From Chlorogloeopsis fritschii PCC 6912 (GTDB taxonomy: Bacteria > Cyanobacteriota > Cyanobacteriia > Cyanobacteriales > Nostocaceae): a stretch of 64,000 bases of DNA. A program made the position numbers and the translations under genes. Of this stretch, positions 34,251 through 43,563 are shown one piece after another (within the stretch, counting starts at the first letter, position 1; the number at the start of each line of letters is the position of its first letter). The DNA lies in the NCBI RefSeq assembly GCF_000317285.1, contig NZ_AJLN01000081.1:1-64000 (forward strand), read 5' to 3'. Under the pieces are notes generated by a model. It was given only the letters and a program-made list of their open reading frames with translations. It searched no databases and was not told the origin of the DNA.

Positions 34251-35912
34251 TCACTCCTGCCATAAGTCAAAAATTCTATTGGAAGATTGGTACTCCTGCT
34301 CAAATTGATCTAAAAGCCTAGCATGGTCGAGAGCAAATCCAACTTGCATGGCAATCTGGGCAAATAAATCTATCTCGGACTGCTGCCAATCACGCGCCCT
34401 AGAACACTGATGGGCAATTAACAAACCGAATAGCTGCTCGTCTTTAAGAATCGGTGCGACTAAATTTGCTTTGACAGCAAAGGATTCGAGTTGATTAATG
34501 TGACAATCTGTTAACTCGGCTTCGTAGATATTATTTGTAGCTTGAACTCGACCAGCTTGATATTTTTCGACATAGCCTTGAGCAAAGCACGGATCTTTGA
34601 TTTCGGCTCGCAATACTTTGGGGAAACCTGGAACTACTGATTCTGCAATGACTGTGCCGTACCAGTTAGCATCAAAGCCATAGACAATAACTCGGTCAGT
34701 ACTGAGTGCTTTACGAACTTCTTCAACAGTATTTTTGAGGACATCTTCTTCGTTGAGCGATGCCCGAATCCGACGGGTTGTGTCTATAAATACTTGGGCT
34801 ATATTGATTTTTGTATCTGCCTGCTCTATGAGCCTGGCGTAATCGAGAGCAAATCCGACTTGCATGGCGATCTGAGCAAACAAATTAATCTCAGACTGCT
34901 GCCAAAAACGTGTTCTGGAGCACTGATGGGCAATCAATAAACCGAATAGTTGCTTACCTTTAAGAATTGGTGCCACAAGACTTGACTTGACACCAAATTG
35001 CTCTAGTAACTGAATATGATAGTCTGTAAGGTCGGCTTGATAAATATCGTCGATCGCGCGGATGCAACTATTACGGTATTGTTCGATATACCCTGCTTCA
35101 AAACCTGGATTTGAGACTGTAACTGACAAAATTTTTGGTAAGCCGGGTGTCACTGATTCTTGGATAAAGGTTCCATTCCAGTTAGCATTAAACCGAAATA
35201 TAGCCACACGATCCAGATTTAAAGCTTCGCGAACTTCTTCAACAGTAATTCTGAAGATATTTTCTTCATTGAACGATTCCCGAATGTAGCGACTAATTTT
35301 GATTAACAATTGAGAGTACTCTGCTTCAGCTTTTTGTTCCCATAGCAAACCTGAAAGCAGTTCTTTGATTAAATTGATGTTTGTTTCTAAGATTAATAAT
35401 TCATCTTTACTGGCAATGAGACTATGATTTTCCTCGCTCTCCGGACGTAGTCTATTTATGATAGTAGTGGAGATTGCAGCTGCGTTCTGAATTGGACGAA
35501 TAGCACGATTAGCGATCAAAGCAGCGATCGCTCCTCCTAAAACAGCTGTAATTCCTGCTCCAGTTAACAAGAGTGATAATTGTCTGTGAATGGCTAGTTC
35601 GGTTGCTGCTGAACCTTGTGCACTCTCTTGTTTAAGCTGAGGAATTTGCTTTGTAATTAACTGGGTGCCGTGATAGTGGATGGCTGTTCCAACTGCTAAA
35701 ACAGGTAATACGCTGAGAGCGATCGCCCAAACTATAGCTTTAGCCTTGAGCCTCCATGCCTGCTGTTCCAGCTTTTGTGGTTGAGGAGACTCTGGAAGCC
35801 AGATTTCTGTCTGCTCCGAAGTGTATATATCTAGATTCTCTATATCTTGATAATAGCTCTGTTGCTGATTTATGTTTTGTTTGGCTTGCTTTTGAGAATA
35901 AGAATCACTCAT
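34251..35912 (-). CDS. Membrane-anchored tandem-GAF sensor with a DXCF-type second GAF
   Basis: From the ATG at 35912 the protein has 553 residues. There is an N-terminal cytoplasmic tail, a membrane helix at about 57-77, a short extracytoplasmic loop and a second helix at about 113-135. A HAMP-like linker leads to GAF1 (about 215-358) and GAF2 (about 388-535). The layout matches the front of PixJ-like methyl-accepting chemotaxis proteins, but the protein ends just after GAF2 with no MCP signalling domain, kinase or cyclase. GAF2 keeps D-P-C-F at 440-443 and C-H at 470-471, the two cysteine positions of DXCF cyanobacteriochromes. GAF1 has N-P-G-F and Y-H at the matching sites, so it should not bind bilin. 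The frame extends 22 codons upstream of the chosen start. Confidence 0.8.
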   Translation of the reverse strand: MSDSYSQKQAKQNINQQQSYYQDIENLDIYTSEQTEIWLPESPQPQKLEQQAWRLKAKAIVWAIALSVLPVLAVGTAIHYHGTQLITKQIPQLKQESAQGSAATELAIHRQLSLLLTGAGITAVLGGAIAALIANRAIRPIQNAAAISTTIINRLRPESEENHSLIASKDELLILETNINLIKELLSGLLWEQKAEAEYSQLLIKISRYIRESFNEENIFRITVEEVREALNLDRVAIFRFNANWNGTFIQESVTPGLPKILSVTVSNPGFEAGYIEQYRNSCIRAIDDIYQADLTDYHIQLLEQFGVKSSLVAPILKGKQLFGLLIAHQCSRTRFWQQSEINLFAQIAMQVGFALDYARLIEQADTKINIAQVFIDTTRRIRASLNEEDVLKNTVEEVRKALSTDRVIVYGFDANWYGTVIAESVVPGFPKVLRAEIKDPCFAQGYVEKYQAGRVQATNNIYEAELTDCHINQLESFAVKANLVAPILKDEQLFGLLIAHQCSRARDWQQSEIDLFAQIAMQVGFALDHARLLDQFEQEYQSSNRIFDLWQE

Positions 35913-36517
35913 AAAATAAATTTGGTTGCGCTGCAAGAAATTATTGAGGAAAAATATCCGTTGCTCTTTCAATATCAACTTCTCAACTGGTTAAGCAATG
36001 AGTGCAATTACAAAAATCCTTAAGGTGATAAGATGAATTGAGTTTTGTTTATGCAGCTACGCTACACAATAAAATCATGCATTTCATTTAAGCTGGATTC
36101 ATTGAGATTGACCTTCACGCATCATATCCATTATTTGATTGCTAAATAACCGCTTTTATTGCTGTGGGAAACAAGTTGCATTGTATTTCGACTGACTAGT
36201 TGCTTGATAAATTGATAATTTTGTTAGAATATAACTATTTAAGTTACTGAATTTTTCAAATTTAGTTGACAAATTCAGACATAGTGCTGTTTTTAATTTA
36301 TTTGAGTGCCTATTTGGGGTTTATCCACAGTGTTTTTCAATTTACTAAGGTTTTACTTTTAAATCTTTTATTATTCAGTTTATCACCAAAACACCACTGG
36401 GTGTCCAAAATAGCATGATAGGGATTACATAATATTTTCAGTATTATGAGCTTAATACCATGCCAAGCCGATCGTAATTTCAGGGCTATTTAAGCGGTAT
36501 TTTAGAGGAGTTTTATA
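35913..36517. other. 605-bp A/T-rich intergenic region between divergent genes
   Basis: No gene is evident here. It must contain promoters for the GAF sensor (minus) and the SAM methyltransferase (plus). A TTGACA hexamer near 36265 and AATATAACTA near 36228 are promoter-like but not well spaced. One perfect DnaA-box-like nonamer, TTATCCACA, lies at 36321-36329 without further copies. GAGGAG ending about 8 bp before the ATG at 36518 is the methyltransferase ribosome-binding site. Confidence 0.5.
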
Positions 36518-37360
36518 ATGCTTGAGGCAGCGGAAAAGCAAATATACAAACGGCAATTACTTACCGATTTTAATTCTAGAACTAATTACGACCAAGGTAA
36601 ATTTTACACACCTGTAGCGAAGAAATTACTTTCACTTGTCAAACTGGGCAAAGGTCAGAAAATACTGGATGTTGCAACAGGTACAGGTATAGTTGCGCTG
36701 GATGCAGTCACAATAGTTGGTTCTTCTGGTAAAGTTATTGGTGTTGATATCTCCACAGGAATGCTCAATAATGCTAAACAAAAACTTGTAATGTCTGGAT
36801 TGCAGAATGTTGAATTTATCGAAGCAGATGCAGATGATTTAAACTTTAGCGACAACTATTTTGATGCTATTTTATGCTCTTTAGCCATCTGTTATTTAAC
36901 TAATATTCCTAATGTTTTATATCAGTGGTATAACTTGTTGAAATCAAATGGAATAGTAGGTTTTAATGCTTGGTCAGAAAATGCATTTCCTCCATCGAGG
37001 ATATTTCGAGAAGTTGCTGCAAGGTATGGCATTAAAATTCCTAATCCTAATGAACCACTAGGTAAACTTGAAAAATGCCATCAGTTTTTACAAGAGGCAG
37101 GTTTTCAAGATATTAATGTACAAACTGAGCAGTTCGGTTGGTACTTTATACCTGATACTCATACTGCTGAAGAGTTATGGGTAATTAACTCCAAAAATGT
37201 TTTTGGTTATCAAGTATTTCAGCTTTCACCTAATCAATTAGAAAAATGCAAGGCTGAGTACGTAGCAGAAATTCAGGCATTACCGACTACGACACAAGGA
37301 GCTTGGTGTGATGCGCCTATTTTTTTTGTTACAGCTAGTAAACCTATCTCAACATCCTAA
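36518..37360 (+). CDS. Class I SAM-dependent methyltransferase (UbiE/MenG-like)
   Basis: A 280-residue methyltransferase. Motif I, ILDVATGTGIVALDAVTI, binds S-adenosylmethionine; GVDISTGMLNNAKQKL is the post-I acidic turn; EADADDLNFSDNYFDAILCS contains motif II. The overall pattern resembles the UbiE/COQ5 and small-molecule methyltransferases rather than nucleic-acid enzymes. The N-terminal RTNYDQGKFYTPVAKKLLSL is typical of the subgroup. The substrate cannot be identified. It stands alone, convergent with the archease gene and with 20 bp between stops. There is a good GGAG ribosome-binding site. Confidence 0.88.
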   Translation: MLEAAEKQIYKRQLLTDFNSRTNYDQGKFYTPVAKKLLSLVKLGKGQKILDVATGTGIVALDAVTIVGSSGKVIGVDISTGMLNNAKQKLVMSGLQNVEFIEADADDLNFSDNYFDAILCSLAICYLTNIPNVLYQWYNLLKSNGIVGFNAWSENAFPPSRIFREVAARYGIKIPNPNEPLGKLEKCHQFLQEAGFQDINVQTEQFGWYFIPDTHTAEELWVINSKNVFGYQVFQLSPNQLEKCKAEYVAEIQALPTTTQGAWCDAPIFFVTASKPISTS

Positions 37361-37380
37361 TTTTCTGATTAAATCCGCTC

Positions 37381-37812
37381 CTAAATGTCAAGAATAATCA
37401 TACTCATCCAACCGTCTTGTGTTTTTTCTAATTGAAAAAGATGTAAAGTCACAGCTTTGACATCTACTCGTTGATGATGGCGATCGCTGTCTAGTTTTTC
37501 TCCTTGAAGTACAGCAGTAAGATAGTGATTGCTATCTTTGTCATCAAATTGAATTTCTTTTGTTCGCAACAATATTTGTTCGCTGTCTTTATAATAAATA
37601 AGTTCTTGAAGAAAATTGAAGAGTAATAAATCTAATGCGTCATTTTCTAAGCTAATATTTCGCGTTTCTTTGGGTTCTATCGCGTCTAAATTCTCAATCA
37701 TAGTATTGATTGTGGCATCACCAGCTGCCTTAAATAGCTCTGCTAAGTCCTTTCCGGTAGCTCGAAAGGCAATATCAGCAGTGGCAATATCTTCAAGAAA
37801 TTCGTAGGGCAT
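37381..37812 (-). CDS. Archease
   Basis: A 143-residue archease. MPYEFLEDIATADIAFRATG gives the conserved H/E-D-x-T-A-D-I start, with a following helix LAELFKAAGDATINTMI and the acidic C-terminal strands ending MSMIILDI. Archeases activate RtcB RNA ligases by promoting guanylylation of the catalytic histidine and allowing multiple turnover. The rtcB gene is two genes upstream on the same strand, with a COG0523 GTPase between. The usual histidine of many family members (E-H-T-A-D) is replaced here by E-D-I-A-T-A-D, but the metal-binding aspartates are present. Confidence 0.9.
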   Translation of the reverse strand: MPYEFLEDIATADIAFRATGKDLAELFKAAGDATINTMIENLDAIEPKETRNISLENDALDLLLFNFLQELIYYKDSEQILLRTKEIQFDDKDSNHYLTAVLQGEKLDSDRHHQRVDVKAVTLHLFQLEKTQDGWMSMIILDI

Positions 37813-37877
37813 AATAAATCAGTTAAAATTTAAAATTCAAGAGTCAAAAGTTATAAGTTTAGCAAATATCTAATAAA

Positions 37878-38762
37878 TTATTGTTCACATAATTTTAATT
37901 TGTTAATAATTTCTACTTTAATTTCACTCAAATTTTTACCAATAAAAACTAGTTCTGTTGCCTCTTGTACAAATGGCTCTAAGTCCCAACGCCCAGATAC
38001 AAAATTAAACAAATAAATACCTTCAGGAAAACGAACAAATCCTTTGGCTCGATAGATATCTGTTTGCAAACTATTTACAAATTCTTCAAAACATTGGCGA
38101 TTAAAAGTAGCAGGTGATTTATAGCTAAACGATTCAAACTCTGGCTGATGAATATGTTGTGGTGGTGCTTGTACTCGCTCTCTACCTATGCCAAACAATA
38201 GCTCTGGATCTACCTGTCCTCTTACGGCATAAACAATCGAAGCAATTTCATTAATGGCAAGTAGTTTTTTTTCGATAGCTAGCAACTCGCTTTTAGAAAC
38301 CAAATCAGTTTTATTCAAAAGAATAATGTCTGCAGCTTCAATTTGTAATCGAGTTGTGTGTCCTAAAGACGGATATTTTACCATTGCATCCGCATCGATG
38401 ACTGTAATTACCCCATCTAGCCTTACTTTAGTTAAACTCTCTTGAATATCAAAAACTAAAGCATCTGGTTCTGCAACTCCAGTTGTTTCTACCACAATCC
38501 TGTCTGGATCGACGGTATCAATGATTTCATTAACAGCGGCTTCAAATTCCCCCAGTAAAGAACAGCAAACACAACCACCGCCTAAATCTGCCATTTGGAC
38601 ATTTTTACCTTGAATGATTTTGGCATCAATAGCAATTTCACCAAATTCGTTCATTAAAATGGCAATTTTTTTGGGGAATTTTTCGAGAATATGACGCAAT
38701 AATGTTGTTTTACCGCTTCCCAACGGCCCGGTAATTACTGTTAATGGTGTGCGTATTTTCAT
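37878..38762 (-). CDS. COG0523/CobW-type G3E GTPase, putative metallochaperone
   Basis: A 294-residue G3E GTPase. The Walker A P-loop is GPLGSGKTT at 12-20, followed by the metal-binding CxCC motif in GGGCVCC (C64, C66, C67), the ETTGVAEPDAL switch and the base-specificity NKTD. A C-terminal CobW_C domain with SPATFNRQCFEEFV and RAKGFVRFPEG follows. Such proteins insert Zn, Co or other metals into client enzymes. It lies between rtcB (74 bp upstream) and archease (65 bp downstream), all on the minus strand. RtcB is a metal-dependent (Mn) ligase, so a role in metal supply to RtcB is a reasonable hypothesis. It has no long histidine-rich loop. Confidence 0.9.
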   Translation of the reverse strand: MKIRTPLTVITGPLGSGKTTLLRHILEKFPKKIAILMNEFGEIAIDAKIIQGKNVQMADLGGGCVCCSLLGEFEAAVNEIIDTVDPDRIVVETTGVAEPDALVFDIQESLTKVRLDGVITVIDADAMVKYPSLGHTTRLQIEAADIILLNKTDLVSKSELLAIEKKLLAINEIASIVYAVRGQVDPELLFGIGRERVQAPPQHIHQPEFESFSYKSPATFNRQCFEEFVNSLQTDIYRAKGFVRFPEGIYLFNFVSGRWDLEPFVQEATELVFIGKNLSEIKVEIINKLKLCEQ

Positions 38763-38836
38763 ACTGAAAGAGGATGTGGATGTAGGGAAAAAACCTTTTT
38801 CATAGCTTCTGGTGTAAGCATTTCAGCAAGGATTAC

Positions 38837-40297
38837 TTATCCTTTGATATTTCCAATCGGTGTCAACTTTACTACCCGTTTGCTAATTCCTGCTAACTCA
38901 GCAGCTTCGATGACATCATCGATATTTTTGTAAGCACCACCAGCCTCTTCTGCCAACCCTGAGTAAGAGGTACTGCGAACGTAAATACCCCGGCTTTCCA
39001 TTTCTTTTTGGAGTTTATCGCCACGATAAATTTTTCGTGCTTTTGCCCTACTCATTGTACGTCCGCTACCATGAGCGGTGCTGAAAAAAGTTTGCTCACC
39101 ACTGTTGACACCCACTAATAAATAAGAGCCAGTTTCCATACTGCCGCCAATAATTATCGGCTGCCCAATATTCTTATACTGTTTGGGCAAATCTTCCATA
39201 CCAGGGGCGAAAGCGCGAGTAGCACCTTTACGATGAACAAGGAGCGATCGCTCTTTACCATCAACAATGTGACGCTCTAATTTAGCAGTGTTATGGGCTA
39301 CATCATAGACCATATGCATATCTAAATCTTCTGGCGACTTTTTGAGAATCTCTGAAAATACTTCTCGGATGCGATGCAGAATTACTTGACGATTAGCAAA
39401 CGACATATTAATGCCGCATTTCATGGCAGCAAAATAGGCTTGCCCTTCAGGAGAGTGGAAAGGTGCACAGGCTAGTTCTCGATCCAGGATTTTAATGCCG
39501 TACTTACTTTCCATTACCTTTAGAAAAATTTGCAGGTAATCAGTAGCTACTTGATGCCCAAAACCTCTACTACCACAGTGGAACATCACAACGACTTGAT
39601 TGGGGATAGTAATTCCTAAACTTTTGGCTAATTCCCGATCAAAAATATTTTCCGGGCGAGCAATTTGAATTTCTAGATAATGGTTGCCAGATCCTAGAGT
39701 ACCGATTTGATTGACACCTCGATCAATTGCCTTTTCACTGATTTTTGCAGAGTCAGCACCTGCAATACACCCATTTTCTTCGATCAACTGCAAGTCTTCT
39801 TCCCAACCGTAGCCATTGCGAATACACCATTGTGCACCTTCTTCTACCACTTTGCGAAACTCATGGCGTGAAAGTTTTACAAAGCCGGTGCTTCCTACTC
39901 CAGCAGGAACCCTTTCGTAGAGTCTATCTACCAACTTTTTTATGTGGGGCTTTACTTCATCGTAAGTCAGATTGGTGACTACCAAGCGCATACCGCAATT
40001 AATATCAAAACCGATACCGCCAGGAGAAATTACGCCTCCTTGCTCTACATCCATCGCTGCCACACCACCAATAGGAAAACCATAACCAAAGTGTCCATCT
40101 GGCATACACAAAGCATACTTAGTTATCCCCGGCAGTGTAGCTACATTTGTCACTTGATCGTATACTGCTTCGTCTAATTCCTGAATAATCTTTTCTGTTC
40201 CGTAGATACGAGCAGGAACGCGCATTCCCTGTTTGTAGGAAACTGGAATTTCCCAGATAGTATCAGAAATTCTTTGTAAAATTTCTATCATTGCCAT
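38837..40297 (-). CDS. rtcB: RNA-splicing/repair ligase RtcB
   Basis: RtcB joins RNA 2',3'-cyclic phosphate or 3'-phosphate ends to 5'-hydroxyl ends with GTP and Mn. The protein has about 486 residues from the ATG at 40297 (a further ATG at 40291 and an upstream in-frame ATG at 40339 exist). Metal ligands are present in PGGIGFDINCGMRL (D98, C101), GSGNHYLEIQ and HCGSRGFGHQ, with VYDVAHNTAK further on. The guanylylation histidine lies in STAHGSGRTMSRAKA. All catalytic segments are intact. With the downstream COG0523 GTPase and archease it forms an RNA-repair group. Confidence 0.96.
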   Translation of the reverse strand: MAMIEILQRISDTIWEIPVSYKQGMRVPARIYGTEKIIQELDEAVYDQVTNVATLPGITKYALCMPDGHFGYGFPIGGVAAMDVEQGGVISPGGIGFDINCGMRLVVTNLTYDEVKPHIKKLVDRLYERVPAGVGSTGFVKLSRHEFRKVVEEGAQWCIRNGYGWEEDLQLIEENGCIAGADSAKISEKAIDRGVNQIGTLGSGNHYLEIQIARPENIFDRELAKSLGITIPNQVVVMFHCGSRGFGHQVATDYLQIFLKVMESKYGIKILDRELACAPFHSPEGQAYFAAMKCGINMSFANRQVILHRIREVFSEILKKSPEDLDMHMVYDVAHNTAKLERHIVDGKERSLLVHRKGATRAFAPGMEDLPKQYKNIGQPIIIGGSMETGSYLLVGVNSGEQTFFSTAHGSGRTMSRAKARKIYRGDKLQKEMESRGIYVRSTSYSGLAEEAGGAYKNIDDVIEAAELAGISKRVVKLTPIGNIKG

Positions 40298-40478
40298 ATA
40301 TCCTACTCCCGCACTGCATTGGGTGTTTGCTGTCTGCAAAAAATTTCTGCCACAAAATCCAATTGGTTCGTGGCGGGAGTTTCAAAATGTTCTTAGAAAC
40401 TGGTGATTTAAAGATAAATTTTCTACTGGGTTAAAACCTCTGTCTAAAGAAATGCCCTAGTAATGATAAATACTTTAC

Positions 40479-41252
40479 TTAGTTTGCATTTGCCTGCCAA
40501 TCTCGATTGAGGCGACTGAGGAAAAGACGCAGGCGATCGCTTTGAGGATTTGTCAGAACTTCATGAGCGGAGCCTTGTTCTGCCACTACACCTTTATCCA
40601 TAAATATCACCTGATTGGCAACTTCACGAGCAAATTGCATTTCATGGGTGACAACTACCATTGTCATGCCCTCTGCTGCTAACTGCTGCATAACTTGCAA
40701 AACCTCGCCTACCAATTCCGGATCTAGGGCGCTAGTTGGTTCATCGAAGAGCATGATTTGGGGATTCATGCATAAACTACGAGCGATCGCTACCCGTTGT
40801 TTTTGTCCGCCAGAAAGCTGCTCTGGATAGGCTGATGCTTTGTCAAAAAGCCCCACTTTTTCGAGATAAAGCCCTGCTAATTGGGCGCTTTCTTTACGGG
40901 TTTTCCCTAGCACTTTGCAGGGAGCTAGTATTAAATTTTCTAGAACAGTCAAATGAGGAAACAAGTTAAATTGCTGGAAAACCATGCCCACTTGTGTCCG
41001 CAGTTGTCGCAGTTGCCTGTGGTTGAAATGAGGATGGGATAAATCGATACCATTGACTACTAAATGCCCGCCATCAATAGTTTCCAAACGATTCAGGCAG
41101 CGCAACAGAGTACTTTTACCACAACCAGAGGGGCCAATGATTGCCACTACTTCTGTGCGATAGATTTTGCCGCTGATACCTTTAAGAACCTTGAGCGAAC
41201 TAAAGTTTTTTTCGATGTTTTCAAATGCGATCGCGGGAGTGGAGTTGTTCAT
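40479..41252 (-). CDS. glnQ: Polar amino-acid ABC transporter ATP-binding protein
   Basis: A GlnQ/HisP-class ABC ATPase of about 257 residues from the ATG at 41252; the frame extends further upstream, but the conserved domain begins [20 protein letters not shown]. Walker A is [18 protein letters not shown], the signature [15 protein letters not shown], Walker [15 protein letters not shown] and the switch histidine [13 protein letters not shown]. The gene is divergent from the fused binding-protein/permease gene, about 100 bp away, and they should form one transporter. The amino acid carried (glutamine, glutamate or others) cannot be fixed. Confidence 0.92.
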   Translation of the reverse strand: MNNSTPAIAFENIEKNFSSLKVLKGISGKIYRTEVVAIIGPSGCGKSTLLRCLNRLETIDGGHLVVNGIDLSHPHFNHRQLRQLRTQVGMVFQQFNLFPHLTVLENLILAPCKVLGKTRKESAQLAGLYLEKVGLFDKASAYPEQLSGGQKQRVAIARSLCMNPQIMLFDEPTSALDPELVGEVLQVMQQLAAEGMTMVVVTHEMQFAREVANQVIFMDKGVVAEQGSAHEVLTNPQSDRLRLFLSRLNRDWQANAN

Positions 41253-41353
41253 AACCAATTTCAGCTGCATTACAGTTGATTGTAATCTGGCTGCCATCAG
41301 GACGGTTGGTGCTAAAGTTGACTTGATTTCCAAACCGCTTCAGATGAGGAAGT

Positions 41354-42877
41354 ATGGCTAGGTTGGGTATTGTACGCTGGTTGCGCTTGAGTTTAGTTAT
41401 TGGGTTGAGTTGTTTGCTGCTTGGTGGTTGCAGTTTCAATTCGAGTGTCAATGGCGCGGGTAAAATTTTGAGGGTGGCGACAGAACCTGCATTTCCCCCA
41501 ATGGAGTTCCAAGGGCAGGGGGGTGAGTTGCAGGGTTTTGATATTGATTTGATGAAAGCGATCGCCAACGAGGGTGATTTTAAAGTCGAGTTTCAAAGTT
41601 TGCCTTTTGATGGCATTATTCCGGCTTTGCAAGCAAAAACAGTGGATGCAGCAATCAGTTCCATCACTATTACAGAAGAACGTGCAAAAACTATTTCTTT
41701 TTCGCGTCCTTACTTTAAAGCAGGTTTAGCAATAGCTGTCCGTGCAAATAATCAAGATATTACTAATTTTGATAGTCTCAAAAATAAAAAGATTGCCGTA
41801 CAAATTGGTACTACTGGTGCAGATAAATCTAAGAGCATTTCTGGCGCACAAATTCGCAGCTTTGATTCTGCGCCTTTAGCACTTCAAGAGTTACTCAACG
41901 GCAATGTAGATGCGGTAATCAACGATGCTCCAGTAACTTTGTACGCAATTAATACTGGTAATCTCCAGGGAATTAAAGTTGTACAACAACTACTAACTGA
42001 AGAGTATTACGGCATTGCTACATCGAAAAATTCGCCAAATTTAATATCAATCAACCAAGGTTTGACAGGAGTGCTAAAAGATGGCACCTATGCCAAAATT
42101 TATCAAAAATGGTTCAAAACTACGCCACCCAAATTACCAGAAAAATTACCCTTTACAACTGCAACTCCTACTGGAGCATCTACATTTATCACTTCCATTA
42201 ATTTGATTTTCCAGTCTATTCCAATTTTGTTGCAGGGAGCATTAGTAACACTGCAAATAACCATAGTCTCTGTAGTTTTTGGTTTAATCGGTGGTTCCCT
42301 AATTGGGATTTTACGCCTTTCCAATCTCAAACCTGTACGTTGGCTAGCAAGAGCATATGTAGATTTTTTCAGAGGAACGCCCTTGCTGGTACAAATTTTT
42401 ATGATTTATTTTGGTATACCCGCCATCATCCAAGAGTTAGGTTTAACATTTACCTTTAATCGTTTTGCAGCAGCAGTAATAGCATTAAGTTTGAATAGCG
42501 CCGCTTACATTGCAGAAATAGTCCGCGCTGGTATTCAATCTATAGAAACAGGACAAGCAGAGGCTGCACAATCATTAGGTTTAGATTCTGTGCAAACAAT
42601 GCGCTATGTGATTTTTCCCCAAGCTTTTCGGCGGATGATACCGCCATTAGGTAATGAGTTTATTAGTTTGCTCAAAGATACTAGCTTAGTTGCAGTTATT
42701 GGTTTTGAAGAATTGTTCCGTAAAGGACAATTAATTGTGTCAGAAAATTATCGCGCCTTTGAAATTTATGCTGCTGTGGCTGTAGTTTACTTATGCTTGA
42801 CACTACTTTCTTCACAAGCTTTTAGTAAGTTAGAAGTGTGGATGAATCCGGTGAGGCGATCGCGCAAAGTTAAATAG
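41354..42877 (+). CDS. Fused solute-binding lipoprotein and permease of an amino-acid ABC transporter
   Basis: A 507-residue two-domain protein. A lipoprotein signal with lipobox LLGGC is followed by a type 3 periplasmic binding domain (about 35-265: LRVATEPAFPPMEFQGQGGE, LPFDGIIPALQAKTVDAAIS). From about 285 there is a HisM/GlnP-type permease with five or so helices, the FRGTPLLVQIFMIYFGIPA segment and the EAAQSLGLDSVQTMRYVIFP coupling loop. Binding protein-permease fusions of this type are common in cyanobacteria and keep one or two receptors tethered to the channel. The cognate ATPase is the divergent neighbour. A CACAAAG-rich inverted repeat follows the stop. Confidence 0.93.
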   Translation: MARLGIVRWLRLSLVIGLSCLLLGGCSFNSSVNGAGKILRVATEPAFPPMEFQGQGGELQGFDIDLMKAIANEGDFKVEFQSLPFDGIIPALQAKTVDAAISSITITEERAKTISFSRPYFKAGLAIAVRANNQDITNFDSLKNKKIAVQIGTTGADKSKSISGAQIRSFDSAPLALQELLNGNVDAVINDAPVTLYAINTGNLQGIKVVQQLLTEEYYGIATSKNSPNLISINQGLTGVLKDGTYAKIYQKWFKTTPPKLPEKLPFTTATPTGASTFITSINLIFQSIPILLQGALVTLQITIVSVVFGLIGGSLIGILRLSNLKPVRWLARAYVDFFRGTPLLVQIFMIYFGIPAIIQELGLTFTFNRFAAAVIALSLNSAAYIAEIVRAGIQSIETGQAEAAQSLGLDSVQTMRYVIFPQAFRRMIPPLGNEFISLLKDTSLVAVIGFEELFRKGQLIVSENYRAFEIYAAVAVVYLCLTLLSSQAFSKLEVWMNPVRRSRKVK

Positions 42878-42885
42878 TAAAAAAA

Positions 42886-42998
42886 CGAACCACAAAGAAC
42901 ACAAAGGACACAAAGAAATAAGAGTTTGAGGGAGTTTTTACGTAAGTCCTGATTCTGCCTCTTTTTCTTACCTTTGTGTTCTCTGCGTCTTTACGGTT
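42886..42998. terminator. Long imperfect inverted repeat between convergent genes
   Basis: ACCACAAAGAACACAAAGGA (about 42889 onward) is largely complementary to CCTTTGTGTTCTCTGCGTCT (about 42971 onward), giving a long imperfect hairpin between the ABC transporter stop and the convergent GAF gene stop. The same CACAAAGAACACAAAGG wording is a common dispersed element in filamentous cyanobacteria. A bidirectional terminator role is inferred. Confidence 0.5.
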
Positions 42999-43029
42999 TA
43001 TTACTTTATCTATCAACGCAATTTATGTT

Positions 43030-43563
43030 TTAACAATTAGCTTCTTTAACGTACCTAACCACCAAAGGTGCTAATTCACTTTCAAGTTCAGTGATAATAG
43101 CCCGATCGCATTTTGACCAAATTCGCTTTTGACCGAAGACAGCTGGTTGTAAAATACCCCACAGTTGCCCGTCTTGACACAAATGAGCGTGAATTAGCGC
43201 CCGATGTCCAAATTGCTTGCGCTCAAATTCTTTATTCACTACCTCTGGACTTGCGGTTTCTACATCTTCAACATAAATTGAAGGATCGGTTCTAATTGCA
43301 GCAGCAAACATCGGATCTTCTTTTAGTAACGAGTCTGGTTCTAATTTCCACTCAGAGTCTATAACCTCTGGAATCTCCAGACTTCGCCGCCAGCAATAGG
43401 GAACCTTGCCCAGCTTAGTTTGAGGATTTCGCATATAAAGAAAACAGCGATCGCACTGCAATATTTCCCCCAGTATCGGAAGTAAGGCAGAAAAGACAGA
43501 ATTCGGTTCAGTGTGGGTGTCGAGAATATTTCTAATTGCTTTTGGTAAAGTTAGATCGGTCAT
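43030..43563 (-). CDS. Single GAF-domain protein
   Basis: A 177-residue soluble protein consisting of one GAF domain. ALLPILGEILQCDRCFLYMR is the first helix and strand, and HAHLCQDGQLWGILQPAVFG and CDRAIITELESELAPLVVRY complete the fold. It lacks the cysteine-histidine motif expected of a bilin-binding cyanobacteriochrome at the usual place, although it contains cysteines near residues 37 and 40. There is no output domain, so it would signal through partner proteins. It is convergent with the transporter gene and isolated from other regulators. Confidence 0.82.
   Translation of the reverse strand: MTDLTLPKAIRNILDTHTEPNSVFSALLPILGEILQCDRCFLYMRNPQTKLGKVPYCWRRSLEIPEVIDSEWKLEPDSLLKEDPMFAAAIRTDPSIYVEDVETASPEVVNKEFERKQFGHRALIHAHLCQDGQLWGILQPAVFGQKRIWSKCDRAIITELESELAPLVVRYVKEANC

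Noticed and set aside
36321-36329. Perfect DnaA-box-like TTATCCACA, possible replication origin
   Set aside because: Only a single copy, with no cluster of boxes, no dnaA or dnaN nearby and no unwinding-element context. A single nonamer is expected by chance in A/T-rich DNA.
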